Source: Ophiobolus disseminans
Taxonomy: Eukaryota > Ascomycota > Dothideomycetes > Pleosporales > Phaeosphaeriaceae
DNA: 64,000 nucleotides
Reading direction: 5' to 3'
Assembly: GCA_010093685.1 (NCBI GenBank)
Contig: MU006229.1
Coordinates: forward strand, 62,001-126,000
The position numbers were made by a program, and so were the translations under genes. Shown piece after piece: positions 32,131-44,185 of the stretch (its first letter is position 1; each line of letters opens with the position of its first letter). Under the pieces are notes generated by a model. The model saw only the letters and a program-made list of their open reading frames with translations, did no database searches and was not told the DNA's origin.

Positions 32131-32760
32131 GGTTTGGATGAGTCAAACATAGGTGTAAGGATGGCTGGGATGTACCTTTTGGTCCTGTCGTAGGTACGAC
32201 AGGGCCGCAGGCATGTTGTTGGAAATGATGAGGTGCGTCGTCGCATCATGGCGACGCCGAGCTAGCGAATTGTAGTGCAACTTGTCCCTCTGAATAATTA
32301 GTGCCACACGGCAGGAATATCAGTGAAAGGAAATGGGAAATCAATGGCAAAGATCAAATATTCAACTTTCTTCATTACAACATCCATCAAGTGATAGTCA
32401 GCAATACATACATTCCACAGGGAAGGCACGAACTGGCTTGCACATTATGAAATACAACAACTCCAACTCCATTGGCACATACCCAGCCACTCTCAATCCG
32501 TAGCTCACTCTAATATACCGTTATAATAGGAAAAGCTGCTGATGCGTTAGTACATGCACTTTACAAAGGAGAACGAAACCTTACATTCGAACGAGTCCAG
32601 TTCGTCGAAAAGCAATCGGTCGGTCGTACATGCAATAAAAATTCCCAGAGGCGACAACATGCGGAGTCGGTCCCGTGCGACGCGCGAAGTAGCTGTGTCA
32701 TCGCCTGTGTCCAAAAATATTCGTGGTAACATGGTGATGGTGTGCAGCTATCCCGATGCA
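32131..32760. other. Intergenic, 630 bp
   Basis: No gene seen. It includes a small perfect hairpin (CCTGTCGTA / TACGACAGG, 32184-32203) 54 bp after the pseudogene stop. The region is otherwise AT-leaning. Confidence 0.4.
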
Positions 32761-34953
32761 CTATGGAACTTGGGGTGTGTAAATAGGTGCGGTGTAAGGC
32801 AGTGAGGAAGTGACTTGACTTACGAACCTCGTCGCTAATATCGTCGTATGTACCGTCGGCCATGTCGTCGTCGTCTAGCTCGTCATCTAACGTGTAGAGA
32901 TATTTGTTGTCGAAAGAATCGTGTGAAGGCCCCATTCGCTTGCCGCTGTCTTCTTCGGCGTCATCTGCGAGTGGTGACTCTGTGCGAGAACGCTTCTTCG
33001 ACTTCCGGGTGGATTGCGGCTCCTGGCTCATGGATTTGGCTTTGTTAGTGTCCTCGCTCATTGCCTTGATCTTTGCGATCATATCCTTGGGAGCTCTTGA
33101 CGATCGATGCGGCACACGTATGATGATAACCTGGGGTGCCTGTTTCGCACGAAGTGCTTGTGGTACTGTCTGCCGGTCTGCGGTACTCCATGTGTTCGGA
33201 GACTTTCCGATCAATCTATGGCGCATCCCTTTTGCGGACGATAGAGATCGGTGTGGATAGAATGTTGAGACGATTTGCGCGATTGTCAGGGTTGTATGGT
33301 TGATGAGACATTTGAAGGACTCTTGGTCTTCGTTCGGCCATTTCTTATGGGCCACTGGAGGTGGCTTGCAGAACTCGCTTGTGCTGTGGAGATGTTTTGG
33401 CCAGCCATGCCCATTGACTTCCTTGAGAATTGCAATCTTGACAGAGTCCTGCATGGGCAGATACTCTAATAGATGAAGCCTATGGTTCTCCAGTCTATGA
33501 GACAACATGGCCTCCTCGAAAAGTAGCTGCACCTCTCCATTTATGTGTAGCATTCCGGGTAAATCTTTGCTGCGATATTGAGGAGGTCGCAGGTCGTCCT
33601 CTCGTACGATACAGTCATCATCTTCAAATTCGTCAGGATAGGCACGATCCACGTTCTTGGTGAGAAGTGTGTACTGCGCCTTATACTCAAGGACTAGACG
33701 CTTCGGAAAGAATAGAGCGACAATAAGACCCCAAGTCAAATTGCAATTGTCGACTACGAAGACCAAGGCATAAGAGTCTTTTTGGTCCCAAGATTGGCAA
33801 TATCTTGCCTGTGCCAGACCGTCAGGCGCATCCAAGTGTCTAGGCCACTTGAAAGTGGAAGGATGTGGCTTGAGATCGCCGTCCGGCAGGCAGGACAGCA
33901 CATACTGCTTATATTCTATAAGAGCGTCGAGTTCGGCTTGCGAATCGAGGAGAGAAGCGCCGCTATTGTCCTGGCCGGTGGTGCCAGTGTGCTCGGTGAG
34001 GGAGTGGGGTTGGATGGTGTCACTGATTGTAGGTAAAACCTCCTCAGATGGTTGCATGTTCAAGCCAAAGTCCTCATAGGTGATCGACATCGGATCTAGA
34101 TCGCTTCCAAAAGTGTGGCTGCCGTCTTCGCCCAAGAATATCTCTGAGTTGAAGGCAATCCTCTGCGTAGTAACGTCGCCGCCCGGCAGGTGCCCCCCGA
34201 TCTCGTTGCCGTTGGGAATGTCACCGAAGATAATTTGACTCATGCCTATCATGTCAAGAGGAGTAAGCTTGGGTCACGCGGTCAAGTTGTACATTGACTT
34301 ACCGTCGCCTGCCTGTCGTGATGCATGATCTGTCGATAACAAGCCTCGTGCCAGTTCGCCTTCTGCTCGAACAGCAACATTATACTGTTCTACCGCAGCT
34401 TGAACAGCAGCTGCAAGAAGTGCTCCGGCTTCCCGCACCGTATTGTTGTACTGTTCCTGCGCTTTCCGAATCGCGGCGTCGCGGATCTCTTGTTGCGTAC
34501 TTTGGCCCGCCTCCCGATCCCGATCGTGTTGCGCAATGTTGTCAGACGGAGCCAGGGCAGATGTAGGCGTGCGAAATGCATGGGATGCATCTGCGTTCAT
34601 TGCCGTGGGTTGATGCATGCCTTTGCGCTCTCCAAAGGCATGTTCTAGACGCGAAGCATCAGTACAATGACCATAAGAAGCCAAAGTCAGTACATACCAG
34701 GTCGCGGATGCTGCTCGATAGTAGTCGCATGGGGCGCATCTATCCAGCCGAAAAACGGCGGATTGTCAATGGGCAAAGAGAGCGCTTCAAGGGTTTGGTT
34801 GTCTAGGTGCATGTAGGACACCTCGCGAGGCTCGTTGTCCACGGGCAAGGAGAACGCTTCAGGGGCCTGGCGCCGAAGTGAATGATATATGTATAGCGTC
34901 CAGACGGAAGGCATTATGACGGCATCGGCGCTCAACAGCAACGCATTGCCCAT
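32761..34953 (-). CDS. Protein with two Myb/SANT-like repeats, four exons
   Basis: Model complement(32761..32768, 32824..34245, 34303..34644, 34698..34953), about 675 aa. The 53- and 57-bp introns rejoin RPEHAFGERKG and AGDGMSQIIFG in frame; the tiny last exon (LP then stop) is tentative, and without it the frame runs on to 32561. An Ala/Gln-rich helix (about 130-180) precedes two related blocks: one with LTWGLIVALFFPKRLVLEYK, one with LTIAQIVSTFYPHRSLSSAK. Both follow W-acidic-x-L...L-W/A-x-I-x-x-F-P-x-R, as in Myb/SANT helices. A Lys/Arg-rich and acidic C terminus (KSKKRSRTESPLADDAEEDS) suggests a nuclear protein. I do not know a named orthologue. Confidence 0.65.
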
Positions 34954-35175
34954 GACTCAGCAGAGATAGCATTATGAAAATAGGACTGATACAAGAAAAG
35001 CTTTAGCTGAGTAATACGACAACAGGAAACGCAGGAAGGGTATCTGTACCTTCGAAGACAGACAGAAGCCACCCAAACCAAACATGCAGCCGTGCCAACA
35101 CCAGTAACCTACCAGTGCAACGCCCACCCCATCATACGACGCACGCATCATACATCATATTCCACCCCCTCTCAT

Positions 35176-37062
35176 TCAATCATCCTTTTCGTCATCCCCA
35201 TCACCACCACCATCCTTCTTCCCCTCCACAGTTTCCATCTCAACCTCACCCTGCACCTCACCCTTCGTATTCCTCGTGGTAATCTTATACTTCCCCCCAT
35301 CCCACAGGTCCTTAAACGTCAACTCCTTGGTCCTGCCGAGACTCTCGATGCCGCTGATGCGGTCTAGGGTGGCTTCCAAGAAATCCTCGAAGCCTGGCTC
35401 GCTGCAGATTTCGTTGAAGGCGCGCTGCATGGGGACGCTGTCGGCGCGCACCATGGCGTGCGAGTCGATGCTGAAGATGGAGAGGTCGTGGTGCTTGCGG
35501 ATGAAGTCTGAGCGCGTCATTATGAAGCGGGCGCGGTGGAGGGGGATTTGTGGGAGGATGTGGCCTTTTTCTTGGGTGTCTGGATGGTGGTGTAGGTTAG
35601 TGTTTGTTTTAGTTTGTGTCTATGCGATGGTTACGCACATGTTGCATCCATCTCGAGGGACGATTTGTACAAGGCGTTTGCGAGGACCATAGCGGTGGAC
35701 TGCCCATAAGTCAGTAAGCTGGAAACTGCAAGTAAATGCAGCACTCACGGCATATTTCTGCTGGTCCATGACATCGTCATCCATCTCCTCACCAAGGATC
35801 GCGCAGTTATTGAGGAACCATATTTTCTCCAAGTCACAGATGTGGTCGCATTTCGTAACCATGTCCTCAGACTTCGCGACGCGGTTCAAGAAAGTGAGAC
35901 GGCCCCCTATCTTGTCATAGACTTCTTCAAGTACTGATTCCTCTGGTTTCTCTCTCCAATACTTCATCCGGTAGTTCCGTAGAGCTTGCATAGCACGGTC
36001 TTTGCAGAGGTCTCTGATTTGATGGACCTCCATCCGGGTTGCATGGTGCTTCAAGCGCTCAAAGACCCAGTATTTGTCCGAGTTGATGATGATAGTAGCA
36101 AGGTTGGAAGCTGCCCATTGCTCGGCCCGTTGCTGGATGAGCTCAAGGAGATCTCTGCCGTCCTCGTCGTCTCGGATGAGATGTGCTTGATTGATGATGA
36201 GAATCAGGGGTCGTCCAATCGCCTGTCGGCGTCTGAGTGCCACCTTTTCCAGCTTGTTGAAGGCCCTTTCAATGTCCAGGATTGCGCCTGCGTCGCGAGG
36301 ACCGCGTATCGAGAACAGTGATCCGATGTTGTCCTCGTGGTATTCAAAGTCTAAGCACCGCCCCAGACGGACACGGAAAACTTCCAAATCTGCGTGGGCC
36401 TCCATCATTGAGCATCCCTCGCCTTTCTTCTTGGCCATTGCATCTATTAGCATGGAACTCTTCCCGGTGCCCTTCTCGCCAAGTAACAAGTGGTAGCGCC
36501 CCTTAGTCTCGCCCCACACTATCTTGTCGATTTTCTCTTGCTCGTCGCGTGGTATCCATCTGTCGTGATCATTGTCATCGTCACTGCTGGTCACCTCTGT
36601 CCGGGTCGGCTCGCGGTACACTTCTTTGCCACTCGCGGCTAGATCAAGAACTGGGTCACCTTCCCTAAACGCGTTCTCCATCTTTTCGAGTACGTTCCAT
36701 TTGTAGTACTTGGTGTATCCGATTCCGACACAGCCGAGGATGAAGATGCTGGCACCCGTGGTCGCTGCAGCTTCGAACATCTTCCAGCCGGTGCTCTTCC
36801 ATGCTGCCTTCTTCGCTTCCCGCACATCTTCCTCTTCCTGTGCTCCTTCCGTGGCATCATCAACTGGGTTAGGGGCATCATTTCCAGGGGTTGGCGGACC
36901 GGACTGTCCGCTCAGCGAACGTGAAAAACCAGACCGGCATACCTGTAGTCGAGCGGACAAGAAAAGCTTGCCTGGAGCAGCCCGGTTTATCCGATGCCAG
37001 TTGGGATGTGATTGCGCGACTTGCGCAAGTCGTGTTCTCAGGAGGGGTGATAGCATTAACAT
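35176..37062 (-). CDS. Mitochondrial AAA-type ATPase with C-terminal winged-helix domain (fungal family)
   Basis: Model complement(35176..35579, 35639..35699, 35749..37062), 592 aa; introns of 49 and 59 bp rejoin QQKYASTAMVLANALYKS and MDATYTQEKGHI. An Arg-rich, acid-free N terminus (about 1-50) resembles a mitochondrial presequence. One membrane helix (ATTGASIFILGCVGIGYTKY) lies near 100-120. The Walker A is GEKGTGKSS (about 193-201). The Walker B position reads LILIINQAHLI, so the usual Asp-Glu pair is Asn-Gln. The C-terminal part after residue about 440 fits the winged-helix domain described for fungal AAA proteins. It is divergent from CLU1 over 629 bp. Confidence 0.8.
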
Positions 37063-37691
37063 TATTACCGGTGCGGCGTCGCGCGTGTTACGTGTCGCGT
37101 GACCCGCGCGTCAAGCACGTCTGAGGACTACAGCGCTTAGAAAAGAGGAGGTGAAACGACAGACAGACAAATGACATAGGAGATGGACCGAGAGTGGATG
37201 AGCAGAGGGATGCATTGGGTGCTATTACTGCTAGCTGAGACGGTGCAGGTGGTGATGGGCCGAGGGAGTTGGCCAGTGCTCGGCTTGGCTGGGCAGTGAG
37301 AGTTGCTGCATCGTGGCTACCGTCGCGTATACCTGTAGGAGCACATCTATTCTTGGATGGAATGGAAGACGTATCGTGAAAGAAACAAAAGGGCACTACT
37401 CCCAGCAGGCTGGACGAGGCTGGCTGTCAGTCGGGCGTTATTGGGGGCCGTCTGTTCCGAGGTGCGGGCGTGCAGGGTTGCGTCGGAAGTGGGTGCGGGC
37501 TAGTTCGGGTAGATTTAGCAAAAATATTTTGAACATGGCGAGCGGTTTTTCTGCTGAACTACGGTAACACCTCGAGCGCGTGCCATTGTACATTACGGCG
37601 CTTTCCTTGTATATTTATTTCCCTCCCTAGACCGTTCCTTCCTTGTACAGTCGTTCCTTCCTGAAGCTGTATACGACGTCCCTCCGCAACC
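37063..37691. promoter_or_regulatory. Shared divergent promoter region of the AAA ATPase and CLU1
   Basis: 629 bp between the two start codons with no frame of coding quality. The CLU1 side is C/T-rich just upstream of its ACCATGG start. Both neighbours act at or for mitochondria. Confidence 0.45.
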
Positions 37692-40600
37692 ATGGCCGCT
37701 AGCAGCAATGACGCTTCGAAATCTGGTGAGCTCCCCACAGTCAACACACGACCCCGGAAAACACCAAAACACCCCCTCTACGTGTGTCGTGCAACACAGT
37801 ACAGCTATGGCTAACACCAATGGCACTGCAGAGGTCGCAAAGACGCCCAGCAAGGAGCAAGATGTGGATGGACAGGCCGAGTCGACCGAGGAGGAAGGTG
37901 CGAATGGCCAGCAGCCAGACAGTATGTGGATGTGACATACACATGGACAAGAAGAAAAAAGCCTAATCACGTGCAGACATCTTCCAGATCAAGATCAAGC
38001 TTCCTCACGAGCCATTCGAGATGCCAATGACGGTCCGCACACACGTTCTCAATATCGCATAATGCAGCTCACAGTAGTAGATCTCGACGGCCGAGCAAGT
38101 CCAGGATCTCCGCCAGTCCATCATCGAAATGCCGAATACCTTCCAGTACTCGTGCTTCCATCTCGAGCACAAGGGCCAGCGCATCAACGATTTCGTCGAC
38201 CTGTCCGAGGTCCCAGAACTGGGCCCAGAGTCTGTGTTGGAGGTGAAGGAGGACCCATACTCGGAGAAGGAGGCCCGGTTACACGTCATCCGTGTGCGAG
38301 AGCTGATTGGTGCCGCCGGTGATCGCACCGATGCGCTGCACGGTATCATGGCTGGTCTGTCCCTGCACGACACTGTGGGCTTGGACCAGTCAGGGAAGCC
38401 CAAGGAGGACGGCCCCGAGCAGTCGCCGCTGGCAGACTATGACTTCAAGGCCTCGGGCGCAGTGAAAAATCTGCTGCCCCCACAGCAGGAAGCCGCGCCC
38501 AAGTGCATCAAGTCGATAGCGCTGTCCGCCTGGAACCCACCTCCATACCACCTACGGACGAAGGGCCATCTCTTATACTTGGTTGCGACCACCAACGAGA
38601 ACGAGCAGCACCACATTACCAGCCATGTCACGGGCTTCTATGTCAACAAGTCGTCCAACGCCAGCTTTGACCCCGCTCCCCGCCAGGGACCCAAGGCGCA
38701 CCACGCCCACTCGCTGCTGACCCTGCTAGAAATTCTCTCCCCGTCTTTCGAAGCTTCCTTCCAGCAGCTGCTCGAGCACAATGCGAAGAAGGAGCTCCTC
38801 ACCATCTTCCAGCTCTCGAATGCAATCCCAGCAAACCCGTGGCTGGTCCCACCACCAACCTCGTCCCTCACCACACATCAGCCCGATCTGGCGCGGACAC
38901 AAGAGAGCTATCTGATCTCGGGCGTTGAGAACACAGACACTCTCCGCGACTGGAACGAAGAATTCCAGTCGACGCGAGAAATGCCCAAGGAGGCCGTTCA
39001 CGACCGCGTTTTCCGAGAGCGCCTTACTTCGAAGCTGTTCGCGGACTACAACGATGCTGCGACTCGCGGCGCGATGCTAGTGGCTCGGGGCGAGATCGCG
39101 CCACTAAATCCTACCGAAGCGAAGGATGCGCAGATCTTCGTGTACAACAACATCTTCTACTCTTTTGGTGCGGATGGCGTGGGCACTTTCGGCACTGAGG
39201 GTGGTGACGAAGCTGCTCGTGTTGCCGTAGGTAAGGATGTTATTGGTGTGCGCGCTGTGAACAACCTCGACATCCCAAACCTCTTCACTTCAGGAACCGT
39301 TGTGGTGGACTTCCTCGGAAAGCGCATTGTCGGCCAGAGCATTGTTCCCGGAATTTTCAAGCAGCGAGATCCTGGAGAGCACCAAATCGACTATGGTGCG
39401 GTGGAAGGAAAGGAGATTGTTGCCGACGATAAGTCCTTTGTACCTCTATTCGAGCAGCTGTCGAAGGCGCTACGCGTCAAGAAGCACCCCGTATGGGACA
39501 AGGATAATGTACGACACGAACTTGAGGGAAGTGTCGAGACCAAGGGTCTTATCGGAACCGACGGCCGCCGATACGCACTAGACCTCTATCGCCTCACACC
39601 TCTCGATGTTGCATGGATTGAGGCTCACTGGAGCGAACCGAGCAAGGATGGCGAGGCGCGGCCCAAGGACAAAGACTACCCGCATCGCATGGCAACTCTT
39701 CGCCCTGAGCTTGTCGAGTCGTACGGCCGGTTGAAACTGCGCGAGTACGTCAAGAATGAGCTCGAAAAGAAAGCGAAGAAAGCCGAGACGCCTGCCAAGA
39801 AGGAAGAGTCGGATGAGGAGAGCTCGTCAGAGGAAGAGTCGGACGACTCGGAAGAAGACTCTGATGAGTCTGAAGAAGATTCTGATGATGGAGAGACACG
39901 AAAATCCAAGAAGGCGAAAGCGAAGGAGCTAGCCAAGGCAGAGAAGAAGGCTGCTGCGGATAAGAAGAAGGAGGAAGTCGAGAAAGCCGAGAAAGCCGAG
40001 AAGAAGGATGAGGAGCAAGACCGAGTCGACATTTCCGGCTTCTCATTCGCTCTGAATCCTGACGTCTTCTCCGGCCAAACACCACAGTCTGACGAGGACA
40101 AGGCGGAATGGGCAGAGGACGAGGCTGAGGTTCGTGCTGCGTGCGATCATCTCCAGTCAGAAGTCGTTCCCCGCATGATCACTGAGCTCAAGGACGGCGA
40201 AGTTGGCTTCCCTATGGACGGCCAGTCGTTGAGCGCGCTTCTACACAAGCGTGGTATCAACATCCGCTACCTCGGCAAGATTGCTGAGCTGGCTGACAAG
40301 CCTGACCCTCGACTGCAAGCCCTGAAGCGCCTGGTGGTTCAGGAGATGATCTCGCGTGGCTTCAAGCATTTCGCCAACTCCAAGTTGCGCAACGTTTCAG
40401 CTCCATTTTCCGCGGCTTGCGTCGCCCACTTGCTGAACTGCTTACTCGGTGCTGAGGCGAACCCCAAGCCGGTAGCTGAGAGCGACGAGGAGATCAAGAA
40501 GATGTTTGGAGAACCACAGGGTGACTTCAGCTTCGAGAAGCTGACTCCCGAGGCACTGAAGAAGGAGGTCATTGCCCAGATTGCGCTTCGATACCGATAT

Positions 40601-41848
40601 GACCTGGGTGAGTCGTGGGTCGAGTCTGGCAAGGAACTGCAGCTCCTGCGCGAGGTCTCTCTCAAGCTCGGACTGCAGTTGCAGAGCAGGCAGTATGCTT
40701 TCTCGAAAGAGTCGCTCGCAAACGGCACCACTGAGAAGCCTGTGGTGCCACAGACGAACGGTCACTCCACTTCGAGCAAGAAGAAGAAGAACAAGACAAT
40801 CACACCACCTCGCGCGGACAGCCCTGCGGTCACTCTTCCATCGCAGACGTTCCACGCAGATGACATCCTCAACATCGTGCCCGTCATCAAGGAGGCTTCA
40901 CCAAAGAGCTTGTTGGCAGAGGAGGCCTTAGAAGCTGGCCGCATGTCTGTTGCCCAAGATCAGAAGGAACTCGGTCATGAGCTGTTGCTTGAATCGCTTC
41001 AGCTGCACGAGCAAATCTACGGTGTCCTGCATCAAGAGGTCGCACGGGCCTACCACACGCTGTCTAACCTGCTTTTTAACCTTGACGACAAGGTCTCTGC
41101 TCTTGAGCTGGCACACAAGGCTGTCATTGTTTCCGAGCGCACTCTTGGTGTAGATCACGCGGACACCGTACTGGCCTACCTCAACCTCGGTCTGTTCGAG
41201 CACGCCTCAGGTAACACCAAGGCTGCTCTCGTCTACGTACGCCATGCACTCGAGCTCTGGAAGATCATCTACGGTGTTGACCACCCAGACTCCATTACCA
41301 CGCTCAACAACGCTGCGGTCATGTTACAGGCCATGAAGCTGTATCACGAGTCGCGCATCTGGTTCGAGGCATCACTCGCCATCTGCGAGGATGTTTCGGG
41401 CAAGACCTCCATCAACACTGCCACTCTCCTCTTCCAGACTGCGCAGTCTCTGGCACTGGACAAGGACATGCGAGGTGCCGTCAACCGCATGCGCGAATCA
41501 TACAACATCTTCAAGGATGTTCTTGGCGCTGAGGACCGCAACACCAAGGAGGCCGAAAATTGGCTCGAGCAGCTGACGCAGAGTGCTGTCAGCCAAGCCA
41601 AGCAGCTCAATGACATCGCGAAGGGCAGGATACGACGCATCCAGCTCACCGGCAGGAATCCTCTTCGACCTGCCGCCCCAACGCCTTCTGTAAGCGATGC
41701 TGCTGCTGCCGTAGGTGGTGAGCAGTCTAGCAGCGCGCGCATCGACCAGCGAAAGATCGAGGATCTGCTCAAGTACATCGAGGGCGAGTCAGGCAAGCCG
41801 ACAAAGCGGACCACAGCCAACCCTAAGAAGAGGACGACAAAGGCTTGA
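37692..41848 (+). CDS. CLU1: Clustered mitochondria protein / eIF3-associated Tif31
   Basis: Model join(37692..37725, 37832..37921, 37977..38032, 38081..41848), 1315 aa. Three short 5' exons rejoin as SKSEVAKTPS, QQPDNIFQIK and PMTISTAEQVQDLRQS. Domains in order: N-terminal CLU ubiquitin-like part (about 45-170), CLU domain (about 350-570, with VRAVNNLDIPNLFTSGTVVV), a Lys/Glu and Ser/Asp-rich linker (about 625-700), an eIF3 p135-type region (about 705-860, with GINIRYLGKIAELADKPDPR), and TPR repeats (about 1030-1190, with LNNAAVMLQAMKLYHESRIW). Clu1 binds mRNAs of mitochondrial proteins and keeps mitochondria from clustering. Its 3.8-kb last exon is free of lesions. Confidence 0.95.
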
Positions 41849-42828
41849 ATAACCCTTGAGTGGGTCCGATGGTGTTCAATCACCCGCTGCGCAAATGTGC
41901 TTACCTCCACACTGCGCATCTCGTCAGTGAAGCATATCCTTCGACCACTTCCGTGGTCTTTCATTCTCGTATCTGGATTTCTGCATCGCTTGCTTTTGAT
42001 TTTTTCGGGAGTCTGGTTTCGGGCCGCCGGGGGGAGGGATCGACATACTGTAGTACTAGCGCTTTCCGGTATAGAAAAATGGGGGATCGATGGTGTATAT
42101 GAATGGATGGATAGGGCTTATGACGGAAAGAACGAATCATGTAGATGTAACAAAATCTCACGGCAATATCTCCTCTTCAATTAGGGTCTTAGCTTGTGAT
42201 GCGTCGTGTGATGTTGGTGCGTGAGTGTGGCGGTTAGGGGGTTTAGAAGGGCAGATTGAAGAGGGTTGTATATGATGGTTATTCGATGAATGACTCTATA
42301 ACGACTTCCTTCAAGAGGACTAACCAAGGCAGGTACCTGGTAATTTGAGTGATTCTGCAACTTGAGTCATCATCTCCATGTCACGCCTCTTCCCCATTAA
42401 GTTTCTGACATCATACCGACACGCCGAAAGGCATCCCCGACCCCAACAAGATCGTCCTATTCATTCTCCCATGCGCTCCCAGACCCCGGTAACTATCTAC
42501 TATGAACAGTGACAGACTATGATACAACTACGACTTGATTAGGAGAAGAATGAGAAGGAGCTGGGCGTCGGTGCATACCCTGGCTCCATACTCATGCTCC
42601 GTGTTCCGAGGCTCCATACGGTAGGAGCCGGGCGTCAGTGTGTAGGCGAGGAATGCTGTGAGATTGACGGGGAAAGGCGGTGGTATGTTTCTCGTCTTCC
42701 AAGTTTGCTTGCTGCTTGTACAATGAAGTCCTTGGCGGGTGCAGGAACAGACTCTTGATACATAAATGATAGGTCCTGCAATTTGATATGCTTTCGTACT
42801 TCGACTACCATTTTACATAACAATTATG
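41849..42828. other. Intergenic after CLU1, no gene seen
   Basis: About 1 kb with only short frames. A 62-codon minus-strand frame at 42635-42823 has a plausible composition but no recognised motif and no context. Confidence 0.4.
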
Positions 42829-42913
42829 GTGCGATGATGCTTGTTGTGCGATGATGCTTGCAGTTCGATAATACTTGCTGTGCGATGATGCTTGTAGTTC
42901 GATATTACTTGAG
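42829..42913. repeat. Five-copy 17-bp tandem repeat
   Basis: Five consecutive 17-bp units. Type A (GTGCGATGATGCTTG plus two bases) and type B (GTTCGATAATACTTG-like plus two bases) occur in the order A, A, B, A, B. A degenerate sixth unit follows. It lies about 170 bp beyond the 3' end of paralog F5. Confidence 0.8.
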
Positions 42914-43084
42914 GTGCTATGCTTGTCGCGAGGTTGAAAGTGTTTGGGGCGGACGAAACACAATCTGGCCAAAAGCCTTTTCGTCCGGTCGCAAATTTGC
43001 TTGATGTGGATGCGGTGCTCGGTGGCTTCGGCATCGGGTTTCGCATGCTGGAATGTTGAACGTTCAGTTTATGAAAGTCCCGCT

Positions 43085-44185
43085 TCACGCATGTTCATCG
43101 TCGTCGTTGTCGATGTCCGCAAGCTGCTTCTCCTTGGTGTCGTTGTCACTGTCAAGTTTGCCCTCTTCTTCATCACTGTAAATGCCGCCGATATGCGCCA
43201 GATCGCCTTCGTCCATCCACTCTTCGAAATCGTCATCTCGCTCCGTACTACGCGCGATAGGGATGGAGTTGGCTGGGGGCTTCCTTTCCAACACAAACCC
43301 CAGCCACTTTTCGGTCGGGTTCATCAGGTGACAGCCTCGTTCGCGGAGAGCCTGTTTTAACTGCGCCTGGACTTGGGGCTGGCTGATGTCGCCGTCAATC
43401 TTGACGCACGCTCGGCCAGTGTCAACGACAATCGTCCAATTGTAGGAACGCATGCGTTGTTCCATGGCCTCAAAGTACACCTCGACGCGCTGGAGATTTT
43501 TAAACTGGTAAGCCCCATTGGTGATGTTTCGGAGGTAGGCCCATTTGTCGAGGAGGCTCTGCTGACGCCAGCCCGGGTGTGTCATTTCCCAACGCCCTGC
43601 GGACCATACTTCATCCTTCTTGGGCGTTGTGTACGAATGAAGTTGAAGCCGCCAGAAGTGCTGTCTTTGGTTCAGCAGGGGCAGCTTGAGGTCAAGTGCT
43701 TTGCGGCATATGCTAGTTCCGTCTTCTACTTCAACCAAGCCAAAGCGGTCGTTGACTCTGGGATAGAGAGAGACGATGTTGTCGTGCTAGAAGATGTTCC
43801 GAAACACGTCTCCGTAATGCGTTTTGGCTAGTAAGAGCTCTCTACGCAAGCGTCCTCCTGCTTTGACAGTTTCCGCGATGTCAGCGGCTGTCAATGTTAA
43901 TGGCTGTTCGTCAAGGCCAATAAGCAGGGGTCTGAGGATCCTGCATTTGACCTCATTGGGAATATTCTTCCGCTCCAAGAAAGGGCGCACGGTCGATGTC
44001 CAGGAGAATCTCATCTGCTCAACGTCTGGCCGTCCAGATTCTTGTGGTATCAAGCTTGCATTGTTGTTCGTATTTCTTGGAGTTAGGCGGGGGACGACTA
44101 AAGGACCACCATCGCCGTAAAGGCGAGGAGGGAAAACAGGAAGAGGAAAATATTCTTCAATGAGTCTGTCTATTTCGTTATGCAT
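43085..44185 (-). pseudogene. F-box-like paralog F5 with an in-frame TAG
   Basis: One continuous frame (366 codons) from the ATG at 44183-44185 to 43085, interrupted only by a TAG at 43787-43789. The motif ERKNIPNEVKCRILRPLL (about residues 70-88) is a degenerate F-box-like helix. Upstream of the stop the chain reads THYGDVFRNIF, and after it HDNIVSLYPRVNDRFG in the same frame, matching the family block (FY-x-x-N-T-F). RNITNGAYQFKNLQRVEVYF and a strongly acidic tail (DDDFEEW ... DIDNDDDE) follow. No GT..AG pair would remove the stop without breaking the collinear block. Loss of function is likely unless the stop is read through. Confidence 0.65.

Noticed and set aside
42635..42823. 62-codon minus-strand frame
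   Set aside because: Plausible composition but no recognised family or gene context.
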